Shown: positions 25,620-34,148 of the stretch, one piece after another
Layout: each line of letters opens with the position of its first letter
Position numbering within the stretch: position 1 is the stretch's first letter
Origin: a virus
Virus record (IMG/VR): IMGVR_UViG_3300020202_001036
Span: 1-55,016 of that record
Length of the DNA: 55,016 bases
Strand: one strand, 5' to 3'
The notes under the pieces: generated by a model
What the model was told of the DNA's origin: nothing
The model's input: the letters and a program-made list of their open reading frames with translations, nothing else
The model's database searches: none
Translations under genes and position numbers: made by a program

Positions 25620-26476
25620 CCCTTCGAGCAATAAACAATTCTCTAATCGGCACCCCTAACTATGAGGTGCAGAGTCGCATGAGCCACCTTGCCTGCGACG
25701 GCGAGGAGATTCACACGAAGCAATTCGGCACGGTGAAGGTCGGACGCACCGTCGAGTATAGCAACGTGCCGGGCCAAAACCGGATGGCCTGGATCACCGT
25801 GCAAAGCGTGGGGCCTGGTGCCGCGTGGATGAAGGACAAATACAGGCTCGATCGCATCCTGAAGCAGGGCGACGTGATCGGCTTCGACGCGAGCCAAAGC
25901 ATCAATTGGAACGACGACGGAGAGCAGTTGATGATGCTGCCAGTCGATGCGGCGCTCTGTCGCTTTAACCCTGGCGACGAGAGGCCGCAAGCGCTCGGCG
26001 TCTACTTCATGTCGGTGCCCGACGAGGACGCTGCGCGCCGCTTCGTTCTCGGCAAGCGCTTACAGGAGTCGGGGTTCATCCTGACCAACGACACGAAGCG
26101 CGGAGAGATTCGCGTTGCCGACAACCCGCACTCGAAGATCCGCTACAGCGCCGAGCGCATCGTCGGCGTGGGCGCTGGAGGCATGACGATCGGCGAAGCG
26201 GGCCAGCAGGCGCTCGGCGACACGCGCGCGTACACGACCGTGTCGGTGGACGGAGGCATCAAGCGCATCCGGACAAAGGAGCCCGTCGAGATCGTGCCGG
26301 ACCCGAGCGCGGTGGGCATGATCGGCGTGTTCATCAACACGATGAGCGTGGACTGCCTGGTGCAAGGCACGCCATACCGATTCACCAACTGGGACCGCGT
26401 GAAGGCGCTCGCCTCCGATGCGGCGGACCTGGAGACCGAGGAACTGGCGAGCTACCTCGCGAGCACGGGGACGTGA
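25616..26476 (+). CDS. Hypothetical protein in head-assembly cluster
   Basis: This is a 286-residue, beta-rich protein. It contains 'KQFGTVKVGRTVEYSNVPGQ', a YFMSVPDEDAARRFVLGKRL block and 'KIRYSAERIVGVGAGG'. The last two blocks faintly resemble the GroES fold pattern (a central 'V..VG.G' after a loop), but the key GroES loop sequences are not convincing. It may be a structural or chaperone-like accessory for coat assembly. It is coupled on both sides. Confidence 0.5.
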   Translation: MTLRAINNSLIGTPNYEVQSRMSHLACDGEEIHTKQFGTVKVGRTVEYSNVPGQNRMAWITVQSVGPGAAWMKDKYRLDRILKQGDVIGFDASQSINWNDDGEQLMMLPVDAALCRFNPGDERPQALGVYFMSVPDEDAARRFVLGKRLQESGFILTNDTKRGEIRVADNPHSKIRYSAERIVGVGAGGMTIGEAGQQALGDTRAYTTVSVDGGIKRIRTKEPVEIVPDPSAVGMIGVFINTMSVDCLVQGTPYRFTNWDRVKALASDAADLETEELASYLASTGT

Positions 26477-26745
26477 TGGAACCAACGCACCTCCACCGGC
26501 TGTTTGACTGCCCGAGGCCAGTTGAAGCAGCATGCTGCTGCACCGAGTGCACGTGCAATGGCGACGTGCGGAACCGGTGTTCCGCGTGCAAAGCAGCACG
26601 CGCCGCTTTGATCGCTGCGCGAGACGAGCGATTCGCACGGACGGGGCACTACCTACCCGACTGCAAACCCGGAGAGGAACCGACGCTGCACGGGCGGTGC
26701 TACCATTGCGGCGCCAATGTTCCGGAAGACGAGCTGCGGGAATAG
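26476..26745 (+). CDS. Cysteine-rich small protein
   Basis: This is an 89-residue protein with four CxxC-like pairs: CCCTEC, CNGDVRNRCSAC and CYHCGANVP. It probably binds two zinc ions. ATG 26476 overlaps the previous stop as TGATG; a GTG at 26473 is also possible. It sits directly before the small terminase gene. Function is unknown. Confidence 0.5.
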   Translation: MEPTHLHRLFDCPRPVEAACCCTECTCNGDVRNRCSACKAARAALIAARDERFARTGHYLPDCKPGEEPTLHGRCYHCGANVPEDELRE

Positions 26746-26748
26746 GCC

Positions 26749-27399
26749 ATGTCGGCGCGGCGACGAAAGACCAAGGGGGCGGCGGGTGCCGCCGGGCAGG
26801 GACTCACGGCACCCGAGCCCGCGGATGCTACGCCCGCCGCCCCTGTGGACTCGGACACACCGGGACCAAACGGCCTCTCTCGCGCGCTCGCCGACCAGCT
26901 CGTCGCCAACCGCCGCACGATGCCGCGTCGGTTCGCGGCCACCGCCGCCGGCGTGAGTCCGCGCACGTTCGAGCGCTGGATTCAGATCGGCGCGAGCTCC
27001 GGCGACGACCCCATCTGCATCGAGCTCGCCCGGCGCATCTTCGAGGTCGAGGGGCAGGACGTCAGCGAGTCGATCTCCGATCTGAAGATGCTGCGCACCA
27101 TGAGCGCCACGGCATCAGAGGCCTACCTGCGCCTGATGCACCCGGCCGACTTCGGGGGCGCCGTTCGCTCGGCCCCCGACGAGTTCGAAGACCAGGTGCG
27201 AAACCGCGAGGCGCAAGACAAGCTGCTGGCGTCGCCGCCTCCGCGCATGTTGGCCAAGCTGCGCGAGCACCGCTGGTTTCAGGTCCCGGCGGAGGCCACG
27301 AAGGAAGAGCTGGCCGCGGTCGAGACCATGATCGCAAACATCCGGATGCGCCTGACGAACGAGCGAGCGCTCGCGGCGCAGGGCCAGGGAAAAGGGTGA
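26749..27399 (+). CDS. Terminase small subunit (candidate)
   Basis: This is a 216-residue protein. After a low-complexity N-terminus, residues about 60-100 (RFAATAAGVSPRTFERWIQI) form a HTH of the homeodomain-like type used by small terminases to bind pac or cos DNA. Helical regions such as 'RRIFEVEGQDVSESISDLK' could build the oligomer ring. The large terminase begins at the base after its stop. The assignment rests on the HTH plus this adjacency. Confidence 0.75.
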   Translation: MSARRRKTKGAAGAAGQGLTAPEPADATPAAPVDSDTPGPNGLSRALADQLVANRRTMPRRFAATAAGVSPRTFERWIQIGASSGDDPICIELARRIFEVEGQDVSESISDLKMLRTMSATASEAYLRLMHPADFGGAVRSAPDEFEDQVRNREAQDKLLASPPPRMLAKLREHRWFQVPAEATKEELAAVETMIANIRMRLTNERALAAQGQGKG

Positions 27400-28848
27400 T
27401 TGAGCCCCAACGCAACATGGCACGAGGATTGGCGCGACTGCTTCAGGGAGTACGAGCCGCGCGTCGATCTGACGGGGCACCTGCACCCGAAGCAGTTGGC
27501 TTTCAGGACCGATCCGAGCTTTCTCCGCGTGCTGCACGGGACGCGGCGCAGCGGCAAGACCGAGGTGATGTGCGTCGAGGCCATCGAGGTTGCCGACATG
27601 TTCCCGGGCGAGACCGTGCCCTGGATCATGCCCACGATCGGCATGGGCCGAGACATCGTGTTCCCCAAGATGGAGGAGCTCAGCACCAAGTTCGACCTTG
27701 GCCTGACCATCAACCGCGGCGACTTCAAGATCCACACGCCGAGCGGTGGCGTGATCCAACTCTTCGGGCTGAGCACGAAGCCCGAGGCGGAGAAGGGGCG
27801 CGGCAAGCGCTATCCCCTCGTGATCGCCGACGAGGGCGGCGCGTACCCGAACCAAGACCTGCTGAAGCTTGCGCTGGACGAGACCTTTGGCCCCGCAACG
27901 GCGGACTTCCGTGGTCTCGGGGGCCGCGGAATCGTCGTGGCGGGAACAGCGGGATACGAGCCCGACTCCTACTTCGAACGCCTCGTCGGCGGCAACTCGC
28001 ACGTGAGCAAGCTGGGCGCCTCGGTCCATTTCATGCGGATCTGGGACAATCCGTTTTTTGCGGGCCGCGAGCAGATGATCATCGACGCGCACTTGCGCGA
28101 GAAGGGGCTCGCGGCCAACGATGCCGGCTTCCGGCGCGAGTGGCTCGGCGAGTTCTGCTCGAACACGGAGGGTCTCTGCTACCAGCGCTGGAACGGCGCG
28201 CTGCTGCCGCGGCACATGATCCCGACGGGCGGCTACACCGTGATGGGCCTCGACTTGGGCCGCCATCACCCCTGCGCCTGGGTCATCGTGCGCTTCGTCG
28301 TGGTCGAGACGGTCATCGGCAACACGCTGCGCAGCGTGCACCACGGGCACGTCATTGCGAGCTTCGAAAAGACCGAGTGCGGGCTCGAAGAGATCGCGAG
28401 CATCACGCGCAAGCTCACGCAGGCCTATCACGTCAGCCACATCGCGGGCGACTCGGCGGGACTCGGGGCCACGATCATCGACGACCTGAAGACCGTCTAC
28501 GGACTCCCGATCGTCGCGGTGAAGAAGCGCGGCGACAAGTCGGGCCGCATCTGGATGATGGACTCACAGCTCGGCGCGGGCACGCTGCACGTTCACGAGG
28601 GCTGCGATTCGCTGGTGCGGCAGCTCAGGACGGTGCCTTGGGATGAGCGGAGAAAAGACCACCACCCACGTTTCAGTGACCATTCCGCCGATGCGTGCCA
28701 CTATAGCCTCACGCTCTCGCGGCAGCACGACCTCGAGGAGGAGTTGCCGCCCGAGCCCGGCACGCCTCAATGGTATGCTGCTCAGGAGAAGCGCGATGAA
28801 GAACTCACGCTGGAGTATTCTCGACACCGTCAGCAGCGCGCGGCGTGA
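27400..28848 (+). CDS. terL: Terminase large subunit
   Basis: This is a 482-residue packaging ATPase/nuclease. Walker A is HGTRRSGKTE (about 46-55) and Walker B is YPLVIADEGG (Asp144-Glu145). A coupling motif lies near 'GIVVAGTAGYEPDS'. The RNase-H-like nuclease has GLDLG (Asp285), IAGDSAG (Asp351) and DHSADACHY near 425 as its three acidic sites. It translocates DNA through the portal and cuts it. The start is TTG 27400, directly after the small-subunit stop. Confidence 0.92.
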   Translation: MSPNATWHEDWRDCFREYEPRVDLTGHLHPKQLAFRTDPSFLRVLHGTRRSGKTEVMCVEAIEVADMFPGETVPWIMPTIGMGRDIVFPKMEELSTKFDLGLTINRGDFKIHTPSGGVIQLFGLSTKPEAEKGRGKRYPLVIADEGGAYPNQDLLKLALDETFGPATADFRGLGGRGIVVAGTAGYEPDSYFERLVGGNSHVSKLGASVHFMRIWDNPFFAGREQMIIDAHLREKGLAANDAGFRREWLGEFCSNTEGLCYQRWNGALLPRHMIPTGGYTVMGLDLGRHHPCAWVIVRFVVVETVIGNTLRSVHHGHVIASFEKTECGLEEIASITRKLTQAYHVSHIAGDSAGLGATIIDDLKTVYGLPIVAVKKRGDKSGRIWMMDSQLGAGTLHVHEGCDSLVRQLRTVPWDERRKDHHPRFSDHSADACHYSLTLSRQHDLEEELPPEPGTPQWYAAQEKRDEELTLEYSRHRQQRAA

Positions 28849-28866
28849 CCGCGCAGAAAGCAAACG

Positions 28867-28992
28867 ATGAGGCCCTTCAGCACGCTGGGCTGGTTCATGC
28901 TCGAAGCCATCGGTGCTCTGCATCTCGACCAGACGAAAGACGTCGTGCTCCAGGCCTGGATCCTGGACACGGAGGAAAGGAAAGCATCATGA
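28867..28992 (+). CDS. Small ORF of 41 residues between terminase and charged protein
   Basis: It reads MRPFSTLGWFMLEAIGALHL... and is coupled to the next gene by an ATGA overlap at 28989-28992. A hydrophobic N-terminal half (TLGWFMLEAIGALHL) suggests weak membrane affinity. Evidence is the tight coupling only; the role is unknown. Confidence 0.45.
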   Translation: MRPFSTLGWFMLEAIGALHLDQTKDVVLQAWILDTEERKAS

Positions 28993-29525
28993 CCATCGCC
29001 GACGACATCCGCCGCGTGAAGATGCGCAAGAGCGCCGAGCTCAAAGCTCGCGAGACCCGAGCCGCCAAGCGCGAAGCGAAGCGCCTCGAGGGGCGCCTGC
29101 AAAGCAACCGCGCGCCGGGCGCGATGTTCGACACCGGATTCAAGGCGCAGCTCGACCGAAAGGCGCGCGAGGCCAAAGAGCGCGCGGGCGACCAACCGCG
29201 CCCCGACCTCGACCAGGCTATCGCGGTGGCGCGCCAGAAGGGCCACCTCCCGCCGGCTCACGATGCGGGCACGAGCTACGTCCCGACCGTAGAAGAGATC
29301 CTCGGAGACGAGGCGCTTCCCAAGCCGCCGGCTCCGACGGGCGGCGACACCGAAAATCTGCCGAGCGCTGATGATGTGTTGAACAACCCAGCCCCTGAGC
29401 CCGTGGAGGGCAGCGCGTTCACCCGGGAAGAACTCGCGGAGATCGACCGGCTGAACCCGAAGCGCGCGGTTGCGCCGGCATCAGCGCCGCGTCACCATCA
29501 GGGTGGCCGCCACAAGAGGCGGTGA
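28989..29525 (+). CDS. Charged helical protein upstream of coat, possible second scaffold or head accessory
   Basis: This is a 178-residue, very charged protein with a helical N-terminus ('SAELKARETRAAKREAKRL', 'LDRKAREAKERAGDQPRPDL') and a disordered, basic C-terminus (HHQGGRHKRR). A strong GGAGGAAAGG precedes ATG 28989. Its stop overlaps the proposed GTG start of coat exon 1 (GTGA at 29522-29525), so it is read just before the coat gene. It resembles scaffold-like or decoration helper proteins; no family is recognised. Confidence 0.6.
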   Translation: MTIADDIRRVKMRKSAELKARETRAAKREAKRLEGRLQSNRAPGAMFDTGFKAQLDRKAREAKERAGDQPRPDLDQAIAVARQKGHLPPAHDAGTSYVPTVEEILGDEALPKPPAPTGGDTENLPSADDVLNNPAPEPVEGSAFTREELAEIDRLNPKRAVAPASAPRHHQGGRHKRR

Positions 29526-29538
29526 ACGGGAGCTTGGT
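29522..29538 (+). other. Proposed 5' exon of the coat gene (17 nt)
   Basis: GTG 29522 overlaps the preceding stop (GTGA), the start style used throughout this phage, after AAGAGG. It encodes M-N-G-S-L plus two bases of the next codon, ending in a U as group I 5' exons do. Joined to base 30530 it continues in frame into coat exon 2 as MNGSLVTNFLNIS. This is an inference; the exact junction needs RNA data. Confidence 0.4.
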
Positions 29539-30095
29539 TGTTCGTCTACGTCATCACCAATTCCGTCAACGGCAAGGTTTACGTCGGCAAGACGATCGCT
29601 CCCGAGAAGCGATGGGCACAGCACCAGTCCGTTGCGATGGCTGGGAAGGCAGGGCCACTGTATGACGCGATCCGGGAGGAAGGCGCTGCCGCATTCGAGG
29701 TTTCGGTAGTTGAGGAATGCGGCTCGGAAGACGAGGCCTTCGATGCCGAGAGGGTATGGATCGACCGGCTAGCGGCGACTGACCCGGACCACGGGTTCAA
29801 CCGATGCATTGGCGGCAACGGCCCGTCTGCGCTGGGCGATCATCGGTACCGCCACATCACGGCTGAGACGTGCTGGGAGCTTTACTCCGCGGGCGTCGCG
29901 GCCCCTGAGATCGCCAGGCGTCTTGGTGTCGCCTCGTACCAGCCAATCTACAGGCTGCTGAAGCGCGCTGGGTACCCCGTGAGGAACGCCGGTCGTGTCA
30001 GGAACGCTGCGGCTGGGCACGTCCTTCGTGACGCTCGGGATTCTCACTCGCCGGAGTGTCGCGCCGCCCTTGACAGCGCGCGGGGCTCCTCATAA
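29538..30095 (+). CDS. GIY-YIG homing endonuclease, intron-encoded
   Basis: This is a 185-residue protein. Residues 2-18 (FVYVITNSVNGKVYVGK) are the GIY-YIG core (YVI then VYVGKT), with Arg25 (EKRW) and Glu in FEVSVVEEC of the nuclease fold. The C-terminal half (TAETCWELYSAGVAAPEIAR, then RLGVASYQPIYRLLKRAGYP) is an HTH DNA-binding tail as in phage homing enzymes. The start is TTG at 29538, at or within a base of the proposed 5' splice site. It would cut intron-less coat genes and spread the intron. It interrupts the coat gene, so it is not a virion gene. Confidence 0.85.
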   Translation: MFVYVITNSVNGKVYVGKTIAPEKRWAQHQSVAMAGKAGPLYDAIREEGAAAFEVSVVEECGSEDEAFDAERVWIDRLAATDPDHGFNRCIGGNGPSALGDHRYRHITAETCWELYSAGVAAPEIARRLGVASYQPIYRLLKRAGYPVRNAGRVRNAAAGHVLRDARDSHSPECRAALDSARGSS

Positions 30096-30529
30096 GATTT
30101 TGCTAGTCTACCGGTGACTCTAAACCCGGCCGCGTCCTCGGGCCTTTGGGCGCGGGAGCCACGCTGTGGTCTCCGAAACCGAGCGCTGTGCAACGGAGCA
30201 TCCCCGTTGTTCCCTCGATTCGGAGGTCTGTCCCAGTGTCGGACGTTACCTTCTTCAAGGTGGAGACCTGAGAGGCGAAAGCACTCAGCGCAAACCCTTC
30301 TGTATGCTGGAACACCCGGTGGATCCGACGGTACGGGCGCAGTTGCATCCGTGAAAATCCGAGCGGTGCGGGCAATCAGCAGGCAACCGTAAAGTGGGAG
30401 CCTCAGAGGCCAAACGAAGGGCACCCTACGGGGTGATGATATGGTCCGAACACCACGGCGACGTGGTGAGCTGGCGGGAACAGAAACTAGCCAGCCTTCG
30501 CTGAACCAGCGATGCAACAGTTGTAAGTG
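29539..30529 (+). ncRNA. Group I self-splicing intron in the coat gene
   Basis: The catalytic core lies in the last about 160 nt. An R-like segment GCAATCAGCAGGCAACC sits at 30372-30388. P7 pairs GGCC (30408-30411) with GGTC (30443-30446, in GATATGGTCCG). P8 is CACCC/GGGTG (30422-30426, 30431-30435) with a tacg loop. P9 is CACCAC/GTGGTG (30451-30456, 30463-30468). Two further hairpins follow at 30471-30494 and 30499-30511. Proposed ends are 29538/29539 (after U) and 30529/30530 (after G). P1 could not be assigned with confidence. About 434 nt without ORF (30096-30529) plus the endonuclease ORF make up the insert. Confidence 0.8.
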
Positions 30530-31799
30530 CACCAATTTCCTCAATATTTCCTACGTCGACGGTGACCTCGCGCACCAGGCCAGCGTCCGCGCGAACCCGT
30601 CGATCAAGCTGTTCGACATCAAGGAAGCGGGCGGTAGCAGCGTCGAGTCACGCTTCATGCTCCGCGGCGCTGCGGGCATGTCGGGCAATCTCACGGACGC
30701 CCAGGCCATCGCGGCGCAGAACAAGAACGGCCGGCACTACCGCTGGCAGGTTCCGTTCGGCAAGACGCGCGGCAGCTTCCGGATCCCCTACGAAGACATC
30801 ATCCAGTCGAAGCTGAGCGAGGCCGCGGAGGCCCAGGCGCTCGAGCTCGAAATGGAGAAGGGTCTCGCCGAGTGCGGGAGCAAGCTCGTGCAGCTGCTCT
30901 TCGGGCGCTCTGGCCTCGCCGGCGGCTTCGGCGAGTGGGAAGAGACCGCGAGCGGCGACTACCCCTCGTTCTGCATCCGCTTCGCCGACCCCAGCGACGC
31001 GCGGAACTTCCAGCCCGGTGACAACGTGGTCATCGCGGCGGGCACGGGCGAGAGCGCTCAGAGCCTCGTCGGTGACGTCGGCTACGTGCTCGACTCGGAC
31101 GTCGAGGATGGCTTCATTCGCCTCGCTGCGCTGAGTGACCTCGAGACGGCGGCGAACCCAGGTGGCTGGGTCGACGACACGAACTACTACGTGTTCAACC
31201 TCGGCCTGCACGGCAACGGCGACCAGGAAGAGGTCATCGTGCCGCTCGAGGCCTACCTCCCCGCGTCGCGCGCCAACGACACGTTCCTGGGCGTGCCGCG
31301 CATCGACTCGGCGTCGCTCTCGGGCGCTCGCCTCTCGGCGACCGAGGAAACCGGCTCGATCGTGCAGCGGATCAAGCGGCTCATCGCGAAGATGCGCGGT
31401 CGCTACACCGACATCGCGAAGGGCGCGAACAAGGTCGTGCTGAACGCCGAGGACTTCGGCGCCGCGGACGAAGACCTGACCGCGCAGCTGATGCGCTCGC
31501 CGGCGACGAAGACCGAGGACGGCTTCACCCAGATCACGATCAACACCGCCAACGGCGCGACGGACCTGATCTCGGAGCCCTACAAGAACAAGGGCTCGTT
31601 CTTCGTGCTCTCGCCCGCATCGCTGAAGCTCTACTCGGCGCTCGGCGGAGGCAAGCTGCTCGACCTGGTGAAGTTCCCGGGCGGCCAGGTCACGCGCGTG
31701 ATGGAGGGCTCGAACGACTTCGAGGTCCGAACCTTCTCCAGCCTCGCCAACACCGTCGGCGCACCCTTCGCGCACGGGCGCGGGTCGACGACCTCCTGA
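30530..31799 (+). CDS. Major capsid (coat) protein, 3' exon
   Basis: Exon 2 of the coat gene; with exon 1 the product would be about 428 residues. 'TNFLNISYVDGDLAHQASVR' then 'ANPSIKLFDIKEAGG' has the N-terminal arrangement of podoviral coat proteins (short helix, strand, then N-P-x-x-x-L or similar). Blocks such as 'HYRWQVPFGKTRGSFRIPYE' and 'PYKNKGSFFVLSPASLKLYS' fit the HK97-type coat fold. The in-frame ATG at 30441 lies inside the intron core (P7 strand), so a protein starting there would carry about 30 spurious residues. Confidence 0.8.
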
Positions 31800-31814
31800 A
31801 AGGAGCCGACCCAG

Positions 31815-32210
31815 ATGGCACTCGGCGGCTGCGGCAGTCCAGTTCGTGGGTCCGGCAACGGGCTCACGATCTGGAACCTGGAGTGGACCTTTTCCGACGG
31901 GTCGGGCGCGGTGGCGCTCGACACGGCGCAGAGCGATCGTCACCCGGACATCGCGACGCCCGTCGCCGATGGCGGCACGGGCATCACGTCGATCCGCTTC
32001 CCCAAGTGCGACCGCGTGTGGCTCGACGCGCTCAACCACGAGCCCGCGGACGAGACCACGGCTGCGGCATACCGCCAAGTCGCGCTCGTCTCGGTCAGCC
32101 CCACCGCGGGCACGGCCGAGGTTCGTTACCTGGCCGCCAACGGCGGCGCGCTGTCGGACCCCACCAGCGGTTCGAGGACGCGGCTCACGCTGCGGCTCGA
32201 GCGCCCCTGA
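31815..32210 (+). CDS. Small structural protein, possible decoration protein
   Basis: This is a 131-residue, beta-rich protein with AAAGGAG before ATG 31815. It is rich in Gly and Thr, with strands such as 'GLTIWNLEWTFSDGSGAV' and 'EVRYLAANGGAL'. It follows the coat gene by 15 bp, the usual place for head decoration or fibre proteins. No family is recognised. Confidence 0.55.
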   Translation: MALGGCGSPVRGSGNGLTIWNLEWTFSDGSGAVALDTAQSDRHPDIATPVADGGTGITSIRFPKCDRVWLDALNHEPADETTAAAYRQVALVSVSPTAGTAEVRYLAANGGALSDPTSGSRTRLTLRLERP

Positions 32211-32231
32211 CCATCAACGGAGATTTGATCC

Positions 32232-32825
32232 ATGGCAACTACCATCTTGAGCGGCCCCACGGGGCTGTTTGACCCGTACACCCGGGACCAGGCCAGCGCG
32301 CGCCAGGTCCTCGCGCTCGCCATGTATGGCGGCGAGAAGGGCGCCGGCGACACCGATCTGGCACTCCGAAAGCGCGTCGTCACGGCCGAGAAGTGGATCT
32401 CCGGATTCCCCGACTTCGAGGTCGACGTCGCCACGACTGCAGCGGAGACCGGCGCCGCGATCGAACTCATCGCGAGGGGCGTCACCTTCCCGGCGGGCTT
32501 CATGCGGCTCGTCAACGTCGACTACTACGTCGCCGGCAACGCCGCGGACGAGACGGGCTGGGCGCGACACACCGCGCTCGTGTCGGGTGGCTCGACGCCG
32601 ATCGTTCGCGTCGTGACGGTGCCCGCGAGCACGCCCGTTCAGGTCGGCGGCAACACGCTGTCCGGCGTGGCTGGCGCAGGGTTCGCGTCTACCCCGGCCG
32701 TCACGGTCGTGGCTGGCGCGAGCACGGTGACGGTCAACGTCGTGTCGGCAGAGGCCGAGAACCTGAACTGGAGGGTGCAGGTCTCGCTCGGCAGGCTCGT
32801 CCCGCTGCGTATCCCCGCGAGCTGA
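32232..32825 (+). CDS. Structural protein, second beta-rich gene after coat
   Basis: This is a 197-residue protein. Its C-terminal half is a repeat-like beta segment ('VVTVPASTPVQVGGNTLSG', 'PAVTVVAGASTVTVNVV') of the type in head fibres or Ig-like decoration domains. It ends before a strong hairpin at 32836-32878. Function is inferred from position. Confidence 0.55.
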   Translation: MATTILSGPTGLFDPYTRDQASARQVLALAMYGGEKGAGDTDLALRKRVVTAEKWISGFPDFEVDVATTAAETGAAIELIARGVTFPAGFMRLVNVDYYVAGNAADETGWARHTALVSGGSTPIVRVVTVPASTPVQVGGNTLSGVAGAGFASTPAVTVVAGASTVTVNVVSAEAENLNWRVQVSLGRLVPLRIPAS

Positions 32826-32835
32826 ACCCTTCCCT

Positions 32836-32878
32836 CCGCGGGCGGCGAGAGTTTCTGGCTTTCGCTCGTCGCCCGCGG
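32836..32878 (+). terminator. Strong stem-loop after coat/decoration genes
   Basis: CCGCGGGCG (32836-32844) pairs with CGCCCGCGG (32870-32878), with an inner CGAG/CTCG pairing, in the 92-bp gap 32826-32917. No T-run follows. It probably attenuates transcription so that the coat group is made in excess, or stabilises the upstream mRNA end. Confidence 0.6.
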
Positions 32879-32917
32879 TGGATCCTTCGCAAAGCCGCCG
32901 GAAAGCGAGGCCATCAA

Positions 32918-33193
32918 GTGGCTGACATGTACGACGAACTGTCCGAGCTCGATGACGAGATGGGCGAAGACATGGCCGCCGAAGGCGCCGCAGACGAGGC
33001 CGAGGCCATCGACGCCGAGTTCGCGATGCACGCCGCCGAGGCGGGCTTCGACACGCCCGAGAAGCAGAAGGCCCTCAAGGCTGCGATCGAGCGCTGCTAC
33101 GCCATGAAGGACGAGGCCGCGGGCGAGGAAGAAGTCGCCGACGAAAACCTCGAGGAACTCGAGGACGAAGACCCGCTCGAAGCCTTCGCGTGA
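32918..33193 (+). CDS. Acidic small protein
   Basis: This is a 91-residue, very acidic protein (ELSELDDEMGEDMAAEGAAD..., ending ENLEELEDEDPLEAFA). GTG 32918 follows GAAAGCGAGG; ATG 32927 is an alternative. The strong negative charge suggests a DNA-mimic, chaperone or capsid-interacting role. It lies between the hairpin and the adaptor gene. Confidence 0.55.
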   Translation: MADMYDELSELDDEMGEDMAAEGAADEAEAIDAEFAMHAAEAGFDTPEKQKALKAAIERCYAMKDEAAGEEEVADENLEELEDEDPLEAFA

Positions 33194-33201
33194 GGTGATT
33201 C

Positions 33202-33933
33202 ATGGCGGTCACTCGCACGCTCGGGGCCATGCAAAACCGCGGGGCCAAGCTGGCCGACATCACGCTTGGTAGCGGAAGCAGTGCGCGCCACGAGACAACC
33301 GACGCCACGCTGTATCTGAACGACAGCTATCGGCAGCTGCTCACGCTGCTGACCACGCGCGGCTTTGATTTCGCCTTGACCGAGACCGCGCAGGCGCCGC
33401 TGCCGTCAACGCGCGCCGACACGAACGAGCAGTACTCGCTCATCGACTGGCCCAGCGGGGCCATCCTGCTCAAGCGGATCGACGTCTACAGCGACGGCAA
33501 CTGGTTCGAGCTCGACCGGCGCGACTGGACCACGCTACGCAGCGAGTGGCGCTCGAGCGCGGCCATGGCGCGCCGCCCCGTCGTCTACGCGCCGAAGAGC
33601 CATGGCACGGTGAGCGGGGCCACCTTCACCGCCGGCAAGATCGCGCTGGCCCCGTTCTCTGCCAACGGCTCGTACAAGGTCACGTATCAGGCCGAGTGGG
33701 CCGACATCACGGACACGGCGCATGTCTTCCTGTTCCCCGACGAGCACTGCGTGCAGTGGGTGCTCTGGGATTTCGTCGTCAAGATCGCGGCGCGAGACCG
33801 GGACAACCGGAAGCGCCACGAGATCGCCATCACGGAGCGCGCTCACGCCGAGGCGCTGATCGGGCACTTCGTGCCGAACATCGTGCAGACCGGGCCCCAG
33901 ACGATGGTCCGATCGCTCAACTACCACCGATGA
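33202..33933 (+). CDS. Head-tail adaptor protein (gp4-like, candidate)
   Basis: This is a 243-residue protein. 'LYLNDSYRQLLTLLTTRGFD' and 'WPSGAILLKRIDVYSDGNWF' are the kind of blocks found in podoviral head-completion/adaptor proteins of the P22 gp4 type: a helical N-terminus ahead of a beta part with 'KVTYQAEWADITD', then helices. It would attach below the portal. The assignment comes from layout and position, not a verified match. Confidence 0.6.
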   Translation: MAVTRTLGAMQNRGAKLADITLGSGSSARHETTDATLYLNDSYRQLLTLLTTRGFDFALTETAQAPLPSTRADTNEQYSLIDWPSGAILLKRIDVYSDGNWFELDRRDWTTLRSEWRSSAAMARRPVVYAPKSHGTVSGATFTAGKIALAPFSANGSYKVTYQAEWADITDTAHVFLFPDEHCVQWVLWDFVVKIAARDRDNRKRHEIAITERAHAEALIGHFVPNIVQTGPQTMVRSLNYHR

Positions 33934-33944
33934 AGGAGACACCC

Positions 33945-34148
33945 ATGCTCACCCGCACCATGCTCGCCACCGCTCTCTGCCTCGCCACCGTCGCCTCGGG
34001 CTGCGGCTCAGCGCTCGTGCAGTGCAAGCTCGAAGCGGTCGAAAGGCTGCCCGATGACCCGCTCGCCGTGAACGGACACGACGTTTCGAACCTCATCGCG
34101 CGCCTGCAGAACTGCCGGGCCAGCGCCGCCGACGCGGGGGCCCGGTGA
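33945..34148 (+). CDS. Small lipoprotein
   Basis: This is a 67-residue product. MLTRTMLATALCLATVASGC is a signal peptide with lipobox VASGC; mature length is about 47 residues. GGAGACACCC precedes ATG 33945; an upstream ATG at 33930 overlaps the adaptor stop. It could be an o-spanin (small outer-membrane lipoprotein), with the membrane-anchored coiled-coil protein just downstream as an unconventional partner, or lysogenic cargo. Confidence 0.6.
   Translation: MLTRTMLATALCLATVASGCGSALVQCKLEAVERLPDDPLAVNGHDVSNLIARLQNCRASAADAGAR

Noticed and set aside
25616-26476. GroES-like co-chaperonin
   Set aside because: Only a faint similarity in one segment; the mobile loop and roof motifs are not recognisable.
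30441-30529. N-terminal extension of the coat ORF from ATG 30441
   Set aside because: This stretch encodes the intron's P7/P9 region, so the start is an artefact; the coat starts in a 5' exon.
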